Shown piece after piece: positions 46,976 to 57,279 of a stretch of DNA of 64,000 bases. The number at the start of each line of letters is the position of its first letter. The stretch's first letter is position 1. The notes under the pieces are model-generated. The model saw only the letters and a program-made list of their open reading frames with translations. It was not told the origin of the DNA and did no database searches. The translations under genes and the position numbers were made by a program. This DNA is from Thiotrichales bacterium 19S3-11 (lineage in GTDB: Bacteria; Pseudomonadota; Gammaproteobacteria; Francisellales; Francisellaceae), in NCBI GenBank assembly GCA_021713295.1, contig JAKJJU010000007.1, positions 22,588 to 86,587 on the forward strand. The letters are read 5' to 3'.

Positions 46976-48277
46976 TTACATTTGAGCACTCTGTTCAATT
47001 CTTTGTCGTTTATCTGGGGGAGTCACGCTATCAGGATCGCTAAATAGGCTAGGGGGCCATGAACTGCTATTAGCAGAGCGTTTTTGTTGATTCTTTCCTG
47101 GCTTAGGTGGCTCAGGTCTTAGCGTATCTGTTTGATCTAAATCTGGTGTATCAACAACGGTTGGTTCTTGTTTTTTATCCATATCTTGTGATGAATTAAG
47201 TTTTGACTTTGATGTCGTTACATCTGATGTTGGTTCTGTTTCAGTCTCTAATCCCAAAGAACTTTCAACTTCATCAAGGCCACTCAAAACTTTTTCCATG
47301 CCTTTTTCAAATTTTTGTTGATCAACTTTATCATAATTATGCTTAGCTTGATTAATTGCTTCTCTTAAACGACTATAAATAGGTGCTCTATCTGGCATTG
47401 TATTTTCAAAATGATTAAGTCGTTGTTCAAACGTTTGAATAAAGGTACTAAAATGTTGTTGAGCATCAGGTGTGAATTTTAAAGTACATTCTAAATTATG
47501 TTCAGGCCCAGAATTTCGACTGGACTCTAAATTAATGATGTTATCGGCAGCATGATGCATAGATTCTTCATGGCCGCTTAATCGTTCCATAACGTATTCA
47601 TGTGAATTACGATCATGTGTCATCTGAGTACGAACATTGCCTTCTTCATCTCTATCGGTGATACGAGTTCTACCCTCAACACCATCAGCATCTCGCTCAA
47701 CTTCAAAACCTCTTTTTTCAAGCTCACTTAGTGTGCTTTCATAATGCAGATCATCATATTCATTATTGAGTTGATCAATCTCATTTTGAAGATCTTCTGG
47801 AAACTCATCTTCAGGATCATAATCTGATAATGTTTCATAGTAATGGCGACTTTTTTCACTTAAATTGTCATAGCGTTCTTGAATTGATTTAAGCAACTCA
47901 TCATCCATTTCATCTGCGCTTTCGTCATTTTCTTGTTTCTGCTTTATTCTCGCCATAGCAGCTGCAGCTGCAGCTTTAAATGCTATTTGATATTCAAGTA
48001 GTTGCTGCTGTAATTGAATTTTTTTCCTTTCATTTTCAAGCTCGCGTACAGCAACAATTCTAATTTGATTATCAAGATTTTCAGTTTCTTTGAGTTTTTT
48101 CTGATTGGCTTCTAGATTCAATAGATGCTGATTTATTTCTGCGTTACGTTCATTAATAATAGAGCTATATTCAATTAAATAATTATCCATATATCTGCTA
48201 TCATATTTACCAGAATTTATATAGCCTTGAATAATGCTTGTTTGCTGCCCTGTCAAGACGGTAGATGGTTCTGCCAT
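46976..48277 (-). CDS. Coiled-coil putative effector, ELLKSI-family paralogue C
   Basis: 433 residues, the longest and most diverged member. Long coiled coil with a run of six Ala (near 102-107), DDELLKSI at 125-132, RGFEV at 189-193 in place of LGYTV, and a following beta-like DGVEGRTRITDRDEEGN. The C-terminal 110 residues are Ser/Thr/Pro-rich and disordered, with KRQRIEQSAQM at the end and a PDKRQR basic cluster that could act as a nuclear-type signal in a host (guess). AAGGTTGCG lies just before the ATG. It is divergent from the giant LRR/AAA gene. Confidence 0.55.
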   Translation of the reverse strand: MAEPSTVLTGQQTSIIQGYINSGKYDSRYMDNYLIEYSSIINERNAEINQHLLNLEANQKKLKETENLDNQIRIVAVRELENERKKIQLQQQLLEYQIAFKAAAAAAMARIKQKQENDESADEMDDELLKSIQERYDNLSEKSRHYYETLSDYDPEDEFPEDLQNEIDQLNNEYDDLHYESTLSELEKRGFEVERDADGVEGRTRITDRDEEGNVRTQMTHDRNSHEYVMERLSGHEESMHHAADNIINLESSRNSGPEHNLECTLKFTPDAQQHFSTFIQTFEQRLNHFENTMPDRAPIYSRLREAINQAKHNYDKVDQQKFEKGMEKVLSGLDEVESSLGLETETEPTSDVTTSKSKLNSSQDMDKKQEPTVVDTPDLDQTDTLRPEPPKPGKNQQKRSANSSSWPPSLFSDPDSVTPPDKRQRIEQSAQM

Positions 48278-48601
48278 AATTTACGCAACCTTATAAATCA
48301 ACTAATTAATTATAACTATAAAACACTCAAGTTACATCATAACAAATTTCATCAAAATAATCAATCAATTAATAAATAACAACACATTGTAAAAAATTAA
48401 CTCATTGTAATATAGTTTAATAAATTAATTTAATAGAATAGATTAAAGTTTGATAATAGTGATTTATCAAATAGTTATCTGATTTTTTATGATTGCGTTG
48501 TACCGTTTGAGAAGTATTTAAAGCTTGCATCGATATTACTAATATGTTATTTCTATTTACTAAGTCTGATTATTTGTGTAGATTTAAGGGTTGCGATAAT
48601 T
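48278..48601. other. Divergent promoter region between paralogue C and the giant LRR/AAA gene
   Basis: 324 bases, very AT-rich. Both flanking genes carry the same leader element: AAGGTTGCGTAAATT before the minus-strand ATG and AAGGGTTGCGATAATT before the plus-strand ATG. No convincing -35/-10 pair could be picked out by eye. Confidence 0.45.
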
Positions 48602-51600
48602 ATGCCAAAATACCATCATTCATTTTATTTTAGTCAAGAACAGAGTACTCAAGCATTTAAAGACTCACCACCTGGAAATATTTCATTTAATCGACTAGTA
48701 CAAGGCAAGAGAAATTATTGGGTTGATCCTTATTCTGAAATGACTAAAGCTAAAAAAACGCTAATTCTAACTGATTCATTGGCTTATTTAGCAAAGGATA
48801 TTAACAAACTTAAATTAAAGCTAGCACAGCTAGTAGATGATGGGTTTAATTTGTATATTTGGCATGAAAATGCAATGAAACTGCTTAATCTGGAAATGAT
48901 AAATAGGATTGATCAACAGTTTTTAGAGGGTATTTCATTTGTTGATAACGATGACGTTGTCAATCATGCATTTAAATATAAAAAAATTCCTAAAGATCAA
49001 CTGCATATTTTAGATTCAGTTGAGTGTCAACGTTTACTAGAAGATAACTATCAAATCAGTAACTATCCATTGTATTCAAGTGCGTTGCTGGATAGTTCAA
49101 TCGTTAGTGACTATTCACCTAAAAAATATATTGTTATAAATGATCATAAATCAACGAAACTGCAATTGCTTAAAGCTAAAATAGCAGCACTTCATTCTGC
49201 GGTTATCATTATAGATGATACGCTGTTAAGTAGGCCTGTTTTAGCTGATATCTTATCTGACGTGATTGAAGCTATTCCTGATCAGCAACCAAAAAAAACA
49301 GCCATTATTGTAGCAGAGGATATTGATCTTCAACAATTATTGGAACAAGATTTATCAGAGGTTACGACAATAGATTTAAGAGATTGTCCTAATATTACAG
49401 ATGAGCAGCTTGATCAATTACTTGCTGCGACAAATAACCTGAAACAATTAAAACTTTCTAATTGTAGTCAATTAAACTTAAATCTAGAACAGTATGCAAA
49501 GTTAGCTAAACTAACGTTATTAAATCTTGATAAGATGAATGTCAATGAGGCATATTTAAGTGAACTATTAAAATCTGCAGTCAATCTAGAGAACTTACAT
49601 TTAAACTTAAATTCAAAATTAACGAATGAATTGGACGAATCAATACATCTTGAGAACTTGCAACATTTCAGTGTTGCATCAGAATCAATGACCATTGAAA
49701 ATATAGAGTTAATACTATGGCATAGTCAAGCGCTTAAAACGCTTGATCTAAAAGACTTTGAAGGGTTCTCAAATGAATTTTATCTCAATGCAAACTTAAG
49801 TTTATTAGAGAGTATTAAAATAGCGGGTGATATTAGCTTAGAAGAACTTCAGAAGTTACTCTTATCAGCAGCAAATTTAGAAGCGATTAGTTTAGTAAAT
49901 TGTGACAATTTAGAAGGTGAATTTACGCAAGCCATTTCATTAAATAAACTCAAAAAATTAGAACTTAATACTTCAGAATTAACACCAACTACATTTTTAG
50001 AATTGATTTCGACAGCTAGAAGTTTAGAAAAACTGACAGAATATTACAGTATAGAGACTAAAATAGCTAAAGCATTTGATATGGATTTTAGAGAACTTAA
50101 ACATATTGATGTTGAAGAATCACAGCTTTCTGATGAAGATATGTATCATTTGTTAAAGAATGCACCTAATGTTGAGTATTTGAATTTCTCACTGACAGAG
50201 ATCACGTTTAAAGGTTTTGAGTTATTAAATTTGAATAAATTAGTAACTTTAAAAGCTGAGAGTTTAGATGAAATATGTTTAGAATCGCTAGCCGGAATGT
50301 TGAATAATGCGCAAGCACTTAAATCGATCGATTTAAGTGAGGTAACGTTTATAAGAGATGAATTAATTGAGCTTTCATCAATTCTTACAAACGATAGATA
50401 TTTAGAAAATTTAGAAGAACTAAATTTATCAGGGACAAATATCACAGATGAAGAATTAAGTGTCTTATTAAAAAATGCTAAAAATTTGAAAGTATTAGAT
50501 ATTCGTAATTGTGAAAATATTACGGGTATTTTTTATCAAGGGTTAGATTTAAGCAGTCTAGAGTATTTACATATTACAGAAGAGTCAGAAGCAATTTTTG
50601 GAGAGAAGAATTATTTATTAGAAGAAAATATTTTAGCAATAATTGATCGAGCGCCAAATTTAGATAATGCCAGTGAAGTACTGGATAAGTTTTATCGTTC
50701 GCTAAGTAATGCTCAAAAGAAATTAAATAAAGCATCTAAAAAAGTATCCCAAATAGAAGTAGAAGTGAGTCCAAATTTAGTCAATCACTCATCAACTTCT
50801 ATGGGTTCTGTAGATTTTGTTGAACAATATATAGAATCAACCGATAGTTACGATTCTTATGAAGAGCTAGATGAATTGGAAGCTTACCCTAAAGAAATAG
50901 AAGAAGAGTCAAATTTAGAATACGATGAGGAATCACTTCATGCAAAACAAATTTTTGTTGCGATTAATGGAGCTAATCCAGGTTATGGTGTTTATCGAAG
51001 AGCAATTTATTCACAGCTTAGTGTCACAGAAGAAGCATGTACGCTAGAAAAAGCATTTAAACTTAAGCAAACCGAAGATCTAGCATTATTACCTTTAGAT
51101 CGTTGTAATCGGGATATTACCTATTGTAGTGTTAAAAAATCGTTTGATTATCTGGTTAAAAAGGCATTTCAAAGCGGTAAGGATAATTATTATTTTGCTA
51201 AGCAAAAAATGCATTTAACAAATGAGTTTGTGCCAATTGCATCATTAAGTCATCATGAGTTAATTACGCAGATGTATATCGATGGAGCAGATCAACGTAA
51301 TATAGAAATAAACTATTCAGCATCTGATAATTTATATTATATTAGAGCGCTTGATGACTCTGTGACCGTTGAACTTAATTATTTACTTGAAACCTATCCG
51401 CAACAACACCAGAGTGTTGATGTTTTACCAATTAAACTACAAGAGTATTATAAAGCCCTTAGCTCTTTTGATTCAAAACCCATTGGCAGAAAGCTTGATT
51501 TAGGTAATTTAGATTCCCCCACAGGATATGATTACCTTAGCCTTATGTATGAGCAAGAACTAGCTGGTTGTGCACATCGTTCAATACTATTAAAAGCGTT

Positions 51601-54600
51601 TATTGATAAAAAATTTCCATTGATGAATGCACGTATTGTTCATAATGATGTTCATGCATTTGTTGAAGTAGAATATCAAGATCAATGGATAAAGCTTGAT
51701 TTAGGTGGCTATGAATCAGAGATAAAAGCAGATAAATCAGCATTTGATGATAGTGAGTTTGAAGTTGAAAAAATTGACTCTGAATCTAATTTAGGATCAC
51801 CAAATCTATTATTTATAGAGCCAATGCAAATGCAAAAATATCAAAAGTTGCAGCAAAATGCTTCCAAATATTTTATACATAAATCATCACAAAAATCGAC
51901 ACTGGATACGTTTGTCTTAATTCAAGGTATTCTGTCAGATGATCAATCTAAGCATTTAGTTGAGTTTGATGAGGAGAGTGAATTAGCTTTTTATAATCAA
52001 ATTAGTCACTATGCTCAACATACTTCAAAAGACATAATTTATATTCATTCGGCTGAGGATTTGAGTTTATTGATACCAACGGTTAAACACAATATAAATA
52101 ACACTGGGGTAATTCAACAGCCACCAGGTGGTGCATTATATGATTATTTAACTCAAGATCATAAGCATCCGCCTATTATTGTGATTAATTATTCTAATTT
52201 TAGTGCCGCTGAAATTGTTCGTTTTAATAGTATTTTAGATGACCTTAAAAAAATTGATGGCATCGAAATTCCTCAAAATACAAAAATTATCGGTATTAGA
52301 AATCAAAATGATCCGAATGTTTATCAGGGGGCTGATTTTTTAAGCCGATTTGATCAGCGACATCATGTTTCTGAGGTAGCGCCTATAGCATCACCTATCA
52401 GAGATTTAGAACAGGATGAGATCGTAGATGGCCCTATAATCGATTTATTTCATGCACAAGATTGGAAAGAGATTTTATTAGGGCGTTGGATTATCAATGG
52501 GGATGAGCTTTATTATCAAGATGGTCTTCTAAAGGAAGCACTAACCCATGGTAACTCACTTATTTTAAAGAATATTCCAAAATCAAAAGAGTTTGAGGAG
52601 TTTTTTAGTTTAGCCAAAATTCATGGAAAAATTTGTCATAATGGTATAGAAATTAAATTGCCTAAAGAGTTTAAAGTTATAGATGCACAAGAGGGCTATG
52701 ACTTTGAAGAACTAAAGGATAATGTAGTTGCGCTTGATAATCAATTTAATGCTAATGCCATTACACTTAACCCAACACTATTGAGTCAATTTTTTAATAG
52801 GTATCGTATCGACAATCTTGATAAAAAATTAACAATGGCTGACGGTTATTTAAAAGCATATCAAGATGGAACACTTGAAGTTAATCTAACAAGAAATTTA
52901 ACGGATGACCAATGGGCTCGATTATTAACTGAATGTAAGCACTTAAATATTAAAGTAGTTATTCATACAAATGAAGCGGTAGAATTACCATTTGATGTCG
53001 AAATCAATAAAGTTAAAAAGGCAGCATTTTTATTAGAAAATATTTCAGCAATACAAACGAATGATCCTGATGTCACTGTTAGTAGCATACTTGATGAGCA
53101 TGATAGTATCGCTTTTGATGTTATTCATGTGACAGATCTTACGACTAGTGACTTATTGAAAAAGATCAATGGTAACTTAAATGATGTAACGCTAAAGTTT
53201 GAATTTAATGAAACCGAACACTATTTAATTAATGCAATTCAACAAAACAAAAACATCCTACTCTATGGAGAATTTAATAATGAATTTTCTGATGCATTAA
53301 TTGATTTTTTAAATGCACAAGATCAGTATACGGGTAAACTTTATTTAGTTAGCCCAGATATGTCAGCTTTCTCTTCGGTAGCTGTTAATGAAGAGGTCGT
53401 TCAACCACAGGCTAAATTGGCATTACTTGAAAAGAAAGGCTATGACGAAAAATATTTTGGATCTTTGAATGATTTTATTGAGATTGAATCATTTGCTCAG
53501 CTAGAAACGAGAGTTAAATACCTTCAATTAAGTGATTCAGATAATAGTGATCATGCATGGCACGGTTTAGATGCATTATCCAGTGAAATTGTTTTTGATG
53601 AATTTGATCTAGAACATGCTCAAGAGATGGCAGAATTATTCCAACAACAGAGAATACTGAAACTTACCAATCAACTAGCACATAGTCCATATGTATTTAT
53701 CACTGGGCTTACAGGTGTTGGTAAGACAACAACCGTTTGTAAGTTTTTTCAAGATAATGAGGCTTATCATTTTTATCAAAACCAGTCGTCGATCAAACTT
53801 TGGGCAAAAGATACTTCTGATAAGCAGAAAATTCTTTTCTTAGATGAGGCTAATCTAACACATACTAATTGGAGTGAATTTGAAGGATTATTTAACACCC
53901 CACCTTCGATCTTCATCGATGGTGAACTAATCGAACTAACGGCCAAACATAAGGTTATCTTTGCAGGAAACCCACTAAGCTATGGCGATGAAAGAACCTT
54001 AGCACCGTTATTTAAACGACATGGTAGTGCTGTAGAATTTAGTCCGATGTCATTGGAATTTATTTATGATCGTATTTTAAAGCCTGTTTTTAAAGGTAGC
54101 GATTTTGAAGGTGATGAAGCTAAGTTATTACTTCCTATTTTAGATGTTTATCAATACTTATGCTCATTATCAAAAGATGAAGTGCTTATTTCACCTCGAG
54201 AATTGCAAATGATGGCATTATTAACCTTAAATGCTTCGATTACTGATCCAATAAATTGTGTTAATTATGCAAAATTTTATAGTTATAGTCTTGGTAGAAA
54301 TAGTGTGCCAGAAGATAAGCTACTAGAATTTGAAGAAAAATTTAGTGCTGTAAGGCCGGTTAAGATTGAGTTATTAGATTTAAAAGAACGTGATCATTCA
54401 TTTGTTGTTACAGAATCAAGAAAACCAATTCAACAATTGCTGAATGATAGTTTAGCTTTGAGAGCCTTAAAACAAGCCCAACCGTATTTAAGCCAGTACA
54501 GTGGTTTAGGAGGAATGATTCTAGAGGGTGAGCCTGGTGTTGGTAAAAGTGATATTGTTATTAAAACCATGCTATCCAATGGCTTAAAAGAGGGGAAAGA

Positions 54601-56116
54601 TTTTTATCTTCTTCCAATTAGTATGCCATTAGAAGAGAAAAAAAGATTATTACTTAAAGCATTTGATGAGGGGGCGATTGTTGTAGTTGATGAAATTAAT
54701 AGTGCCCCGATGTTAGAAGAATTACTCAATGCGCTATTAATGGGTAAAAATTTACAAGGTCATATAGCAGAAAAGCCTGGGTTTATGGTAATTGGTACGC
54801 AAAATCCTGCTAGCTTCAGTGGTAGAAAGCAGGCATCTCAAGCTCTTGAACGTCGTTTAATTAAAGTTGAATTGCCAGTTTATACTGTGCAAGAAATGTT
54901 ACAAATTCTAGTTGAAAAAGGTCTAGAGATTGGTGAAGCTAAAGTAATAATAGACGCATTTGAGTTAGAGAAAAAGAAAAATCCTAAACTGACTTTTCGT
55001 GATTTAAATAAGTATGTTAAGTGTTTATTAAGGGCAAGATATGAGGAAGCTTTAATAATAGAATTACAAGAAGCGGTATCAATGACTGCTTTAACAAAAG
55101 CATTAAATAAAGTAAAACCGTATGCTAAAGCGCTTGCTTATCGCGTTGTTGTAGAAAGCCTTAATACAATTGATGAATTTCTTGAATTAATTGCTTCAGA
55201 AGAATTAGATCAGTCGAAAAAAGCTGAATTATTTAAGGTATTTGAAAATAAACTACCTGAGATAGAATTACCTTCTATGAAGGTAGTTATGTTATTTTCA
55301 TTGATCGATGATGAGATGCAGAAATTTAGATTATTAAATCAGCTATCCGATAGGTTACCAATGATTTTTGGAAGATGTGATAAATCCATTGAGTTTATAT
55401 TTTTGTTAAATCGACTAGATGATAATAATAAGCTAAAACTTATAGATAGTATGGGGAATCAATTATCAGAGTTATATTTAAATGCAACGCTATTTAAGCT
55501 ATTAAGTGGTCTCAGTAGTGGTGTACAGGTTGCTATATTAAGTCAAATAAAGGACGATTTGGTTTATCAGATTGGCAATAGAGCCATAAACTTAGAAACA
55601 TTATTAGCGTGCTGTCGCGAGGATATCAGGCCGATTATTTGTAATTGGGCTTTAGAAAATCAATTTTCAACATTGAAAGAGCAGTTATTAGTATCTTTAA
55701 ATCATCAAGATCCTAAAGATACTAAAATTGCCCATATTGAGGATTGTTATAATTTACAACAATTGCTGCAAGTTGTTTGCTGGCAATCAGAATCATCTCA
55801 TGTAACAAAAGAGATGAAACTAGTTAATTCATTACTAAAAAATAATTCACACGCTTATTTTTTGCTTATTGGACAAATAACAGAAGATGGAACTACAAGC
55901 TCTCTTAAATATAGAGCAATGCGTTATTATGCAGTTGAAGGGAATTTAGATGGTTTCGATCCAAATAATAAATCACAGATGACACAATATGAGACGCTTT
56001 GTCAGTCAAAAGCAGTCATTAAAAATGACGTTAACTTTAGTAGTCCTGCGCCTTTCATGTTTATTAACACAAACCAACAAGCTAATAATCATTTTGATTC
56101 TGGGTTGATTTCATAA
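48602..56116 (+). CDS. Giant multidomain protein: LRR, transglutaminase-like and two AAA+ modules
   Basis: 2504 residues, no signal peptide. Order: unknown N-terminal domain (1-240); leucine-rich repeats (about 243-700; VTTIDLRDCPNITDEQLDQL, LEELNLSGTNITDEEL); acidic linker; a papain/transglutaminase-like domain with C990 in AGCAHRS, H1018 in NDVHAFVEV and D1033 in LDLGG; a long unknown middle; AAA+ 1 with Walker A GLTGVGKTT (K1708) and Walker B LFLDEA (D1748, E1749); AAA+ 2 of MoxR/midasin type with GEPGVGKS (K1982), VVVDEI (D2030, E2031), sensor TQNP (N2068) and arginine pair R2084-R2085; then helical repeats to the end. Motifs suggest ATP-driven remodelling plus a thiol enzyme. Putative effector or defence machine; the role is unknown. 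Confidence 0.78.
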   Translation: MPKYHHSFYFSQEQSTQAFKDSPPGNISFNRLVQGKRNYWVDPYSEMTKAKKTLILTDSLAYLAKDINKLKLKLAQLVDDGFNLYIWHENAMKLLNLEMINRIDQQFLEGISFVDNDDVVNHAFKYKKIPKDQLHILDSVECQRLLEDNYQISNYPLYSSALLDSSIVSDYSPKKYIVINDHKSTKLQLLKAKIAALHSAVIIIDDTLLSRPVLADILSDVIEAIPDQQPKKTAIIVAEDIDLQQLLEQDLSEVTTIDLRDCPNITDEQLDQLLAATNNLKQLKLSNCSQLNLNLEQYAKLAKLTLLNLDKMNVNEAYLSELLKSAVNLENLHLNLNSKLTNELDESIHLENLQHFSVASESMTIENIELILWHSQALKTLDLKDFEGFSNEFYLNANLSLLESIKIAGDISLEELQKLLLSAANLEAISLVNCDNLEGEFTQAISLNKLKKLELNTSELTPTTFLELISTARSLEKLTEYYSIETKIAKAFDMDFRELKHIDVEESQLSDEDMYHLLKNAPNVEYLNFSLTEITFKGFELLNLNKLVTLKAESLDEICLESLAGMLNNAQALKSIDLSEVTFIRDELIELSSILTNDRYLENLEELNLSGTNITDEELSVLLKNAKNLKVLDIRNCENITGIFYQGLDLSSLEYLHITEESEAIFGEKNYLLEENILAIIDRAPNLDNASEVLDKFYRSLSNAQKKLNKASKKVSQIEVEVSPNLVNHSSTSMGSVDFVEQYIESTDSYDSYEELDELEAYPKEIEEESNLEYDEESLHAKQIFVAINGANPGYGVYRRAIYSQLSVTEEACTLEKAFKLKQTEDLALLPLDRCNRDITYCSVKKSFDYLVKKAFQSGKDNYYFAKQKMHLTNEFVPIASLSHHELITQMYIDGADQRNIEINYSASDNLYYIRALDDSVTVELNYLLETYPQQHQSVDVLPIKLQEYYKALSSFDSKPIGRKLDLGNLDSPTGYDYLSLMYEQELAGCAHRSILLKAFIDKKFPLMNARIVHNDVHAFVEVEYQDQWIKLDLGGYESEIKADKSAFDDSEFEVEKIDSESNLGSPNLLFIEPMQMQKYQKLQQNASKYFIHKSSQKSTLDTFVLIQGILSDDQSKHLVEFDEESELAFYNQISHYAQHTSKDIIYIHSAEDLSLLIPTVKHNINNTGVIQQPPGGALYDYLTQDHKHPPIIVINYSNFSAAEIVRFNSILDDLKKIDGIEIPQNTKIIGIRNQNDPNVYQGADFLSRFDQRHHVSEVAPIASPIRDLEQDEIVDGPIIDLFHAQDWKEILLGRWIINGDELYYQDGLLKEALTHGNSLILKNIPKSKEFEEFFSLAKIHGKICHNGIEIKLPKEFKVIDAQEGYDFEELKDNVVALDNQFNANAITLNPTLLSQFFNRYRIDNLDKKLTMADGYLKAYQDGTLEVNLTRNLTDDQWARLLTECKHLNIKVVIHTNEAVELPFDVEINKVKKAAFLLENISAIQTNDPDVTVSSILDEHDSIAFDVIHVTDLTTSDLLKKINGNLNDVTLKFEFNETEHYLINAIQQNKNILLYGEFNNEFSDALIDFLNAQDQYTGKLYLVSPDMSAFSSVAVNEEVVQPQAKLALLEKKGYDEKYFGSLNDFIEIESFAQLETRVKYLQLSDSDNSDHAWHGLDALSSEIVFDEFDLEHAQEMAELFQQQRILKLTNQLAHSPYVFITGLTGVGKTTTVCKFFQDNEAYHFYQNQSSIKLWAKDTSDKQKILFLDEANLTHTNWSEFEGLFNTPPSIFIDGELIELTAKHKVIFAGNPLSYGDERTLAPLFKRHGSAVEFSPMSLEFIYDRILKPVFKGSDFEGDEAKLLLPILDVYQYLCSLSKDEVLISPRELQMMALLTLNASITDPINCVNYAKFYSYSLGRNSVPEDKLLEFEEKFSAVRPVKIELLDLKERDHSFVVTESRKPIQQLLNDSLALRALKQAQPYLSQYSGLGGMILEGEPGVGKSDIVIKTMLSNGLKEGKDFYLLPISMPLEEKKRLLLKAFDEGAIVVVDEINSAPMLEELLNALLMGKNLQGHIAEKPGFMVIGTQNPASFSGRKQASQALERRLIKVELPVYTVQEMLQILVEKGLEIGEAKVIIDAFELEKKKNPKLTFRDLNKYVKCLLRARYEEALIIELQEAVSMTALTKALNKVKPYAKALAYRVVVESLNTIDEFLELIASEELDQSKKAELFKVFENKLPEIELPSMKVVMLFSLIDDEMQKFRLLNQLSDRLPMIFGRCDKSIEFIFLLNRLDDNNKLKLIDSMGNQLSELYLNATLFKLLSGLSSGVQVAILSQIKDDLVYQIGNRAINLETLLACCREDIRPIICNWALENQFSTLKEQLLVSLNHQDPKDTKIAHIEDCYNLQQLLQVVCWQSESSHVTKEMKLVNSLLKNNSHAYFLLIGQITEDGTTSSLKYRAMRYYAVEGNLDGFDPNNKSQMTQYETLCQSKAVIKNDVNFSSPAPFMFINTNQQANNHFDSGLIS

Positions 56117-56274
56117 GCATAGCTAAATTTATATTGTTTGTATTTCATTATATTTTTAAATTTACCAAACGATTTTATTCTAAAAAATAGAATAATTACA
56201 CTATAAAATTATAATATTAATAAACTGAAAGCTGTGTTATAACTATTCAAAATAAAAATAAGGGGGTGGGTGTT

Positions 56275-57267
56275 ATGTTAACAAATGATCAATTAAAAAG
56301 TTATATCGATATAGTTATTTTGTCATATAAAACATGTTTCAATACTAAAGAAGAATATGATAAATATCAAAATATTAAGAATGAAAGTATTTTTGATACC
56401 ATTTTTGATGCTGGGGAAAGAATTGATAATCAGATAGTTTATAATTTGATCAAGAATACAAAATTTAGAGAATGGGAGTTTATAGCTAAAGACTCAGAAA
56501 ATCATAATGGAAAAAATCAATATGATTGCAATGAACATAAGATATATTTATCATATGATAATAATATGTTTATATCTGGTTTGGATGGTAAAATACAAGC
56601 TCAACGTATTATTGATTTTTTCCAAGAGAAGAATCCATCTTTGAATAGTCTAATCGAAGATAAAACCATGTTTGAGAATAATTTCAATAAGAAATTAAAT
56701 CTTATAATGAAAAGTGCTATCATAGTATTGTTATCTGATGACAATAGGCTTGATGAAGATACTCAAAATAAACTATTTGATATAATAAATACAATTTGGG
56801 CGAATGCTAGAAAAGTAAATGGTGTTAATACTAGCCAACAGTTATATGATAACTTTGATGAAGTAATTCAGACATTTAAGAATGATATTACGAAATTACA
56901 GCAAGATCAAAATCTACAAAAAGCAGTCTGTGCAGTAGCCTCAACGGGGAGTTTTAGTGGAAATGATTGGAAATATCTAAAATCTGATAAAACGCTTCAA
57001 AGTATTGCGAATAGATCTCTTGTTAATGAATCTTCATATGATGATTGGGTAAAGATAAGAAATAGCTATGTAAGTAATAAAAGTGCAGAATTTAGTAAGA
57101 GTGTGGGTAGTTTTTTCTCTACGGTAGCTGATACTATTAGTGCAACTATTGGCGTGCTAGGAGCCCCAACATCACAGGGAACTTCAACTCCATTTTATAC
57201 AACAGCAGAACAAACTAAAAACCAACTAAGCTCGAATAAGAAGCCTAGTGGGCCTGGAAATAGTTAA
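56275..57267 (+). CDS. Unknown polar protein, putative effector
   Basis: 330 residues, not recognised. Helical and Asn/Lys/Asp-rich, with no signal peptide. A moderately hydrophobic stretch near residues 275-295 (VGSFFSTVADTISATIGVLG) could be an amphipathic or membrane-associating helix, followed by a Ser/Thr/Pro tail. The frame opens with GTG at 56266, but the ATG at 56275 follows AAGGGGGTGGGTGTT and is preferred, giving another G-rich leader. It lies 150 bases after the giant LRR/AAA gene on the same strand. Confidence 0.5.
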   Translation: MLTNDQLKSYIDIVILSYKTCFNTKEEYDKYQNIKNESIFDTIFDAGERIDNQIVYNLIKNTKFREWEFIAKDSENHNGKNQYDCNEHKIYLSYDNNMFISGLDGKIQAQRIIDFFQEKNPSLNSLIEDKTMFENNFNKKLNLIMKSAIIVLLSDDNRLDEDTQNKLFDIINTIWANARKVNGVNTSQQLYDNFDEVIQTFKNDITKLQQDQNLQKAVCAVASTGSFSGNDWKYLKSDKTLQSIANRSLVNESSYDDWVKIRNSYVSNKSAEFSKSVGSFFSTVADTISATIGVLGAPTSQGTSTPFYTTAEQTKNQLSSNKKPSGPGNS

Positions 57268-57279
57268 AAAATAATAAAC

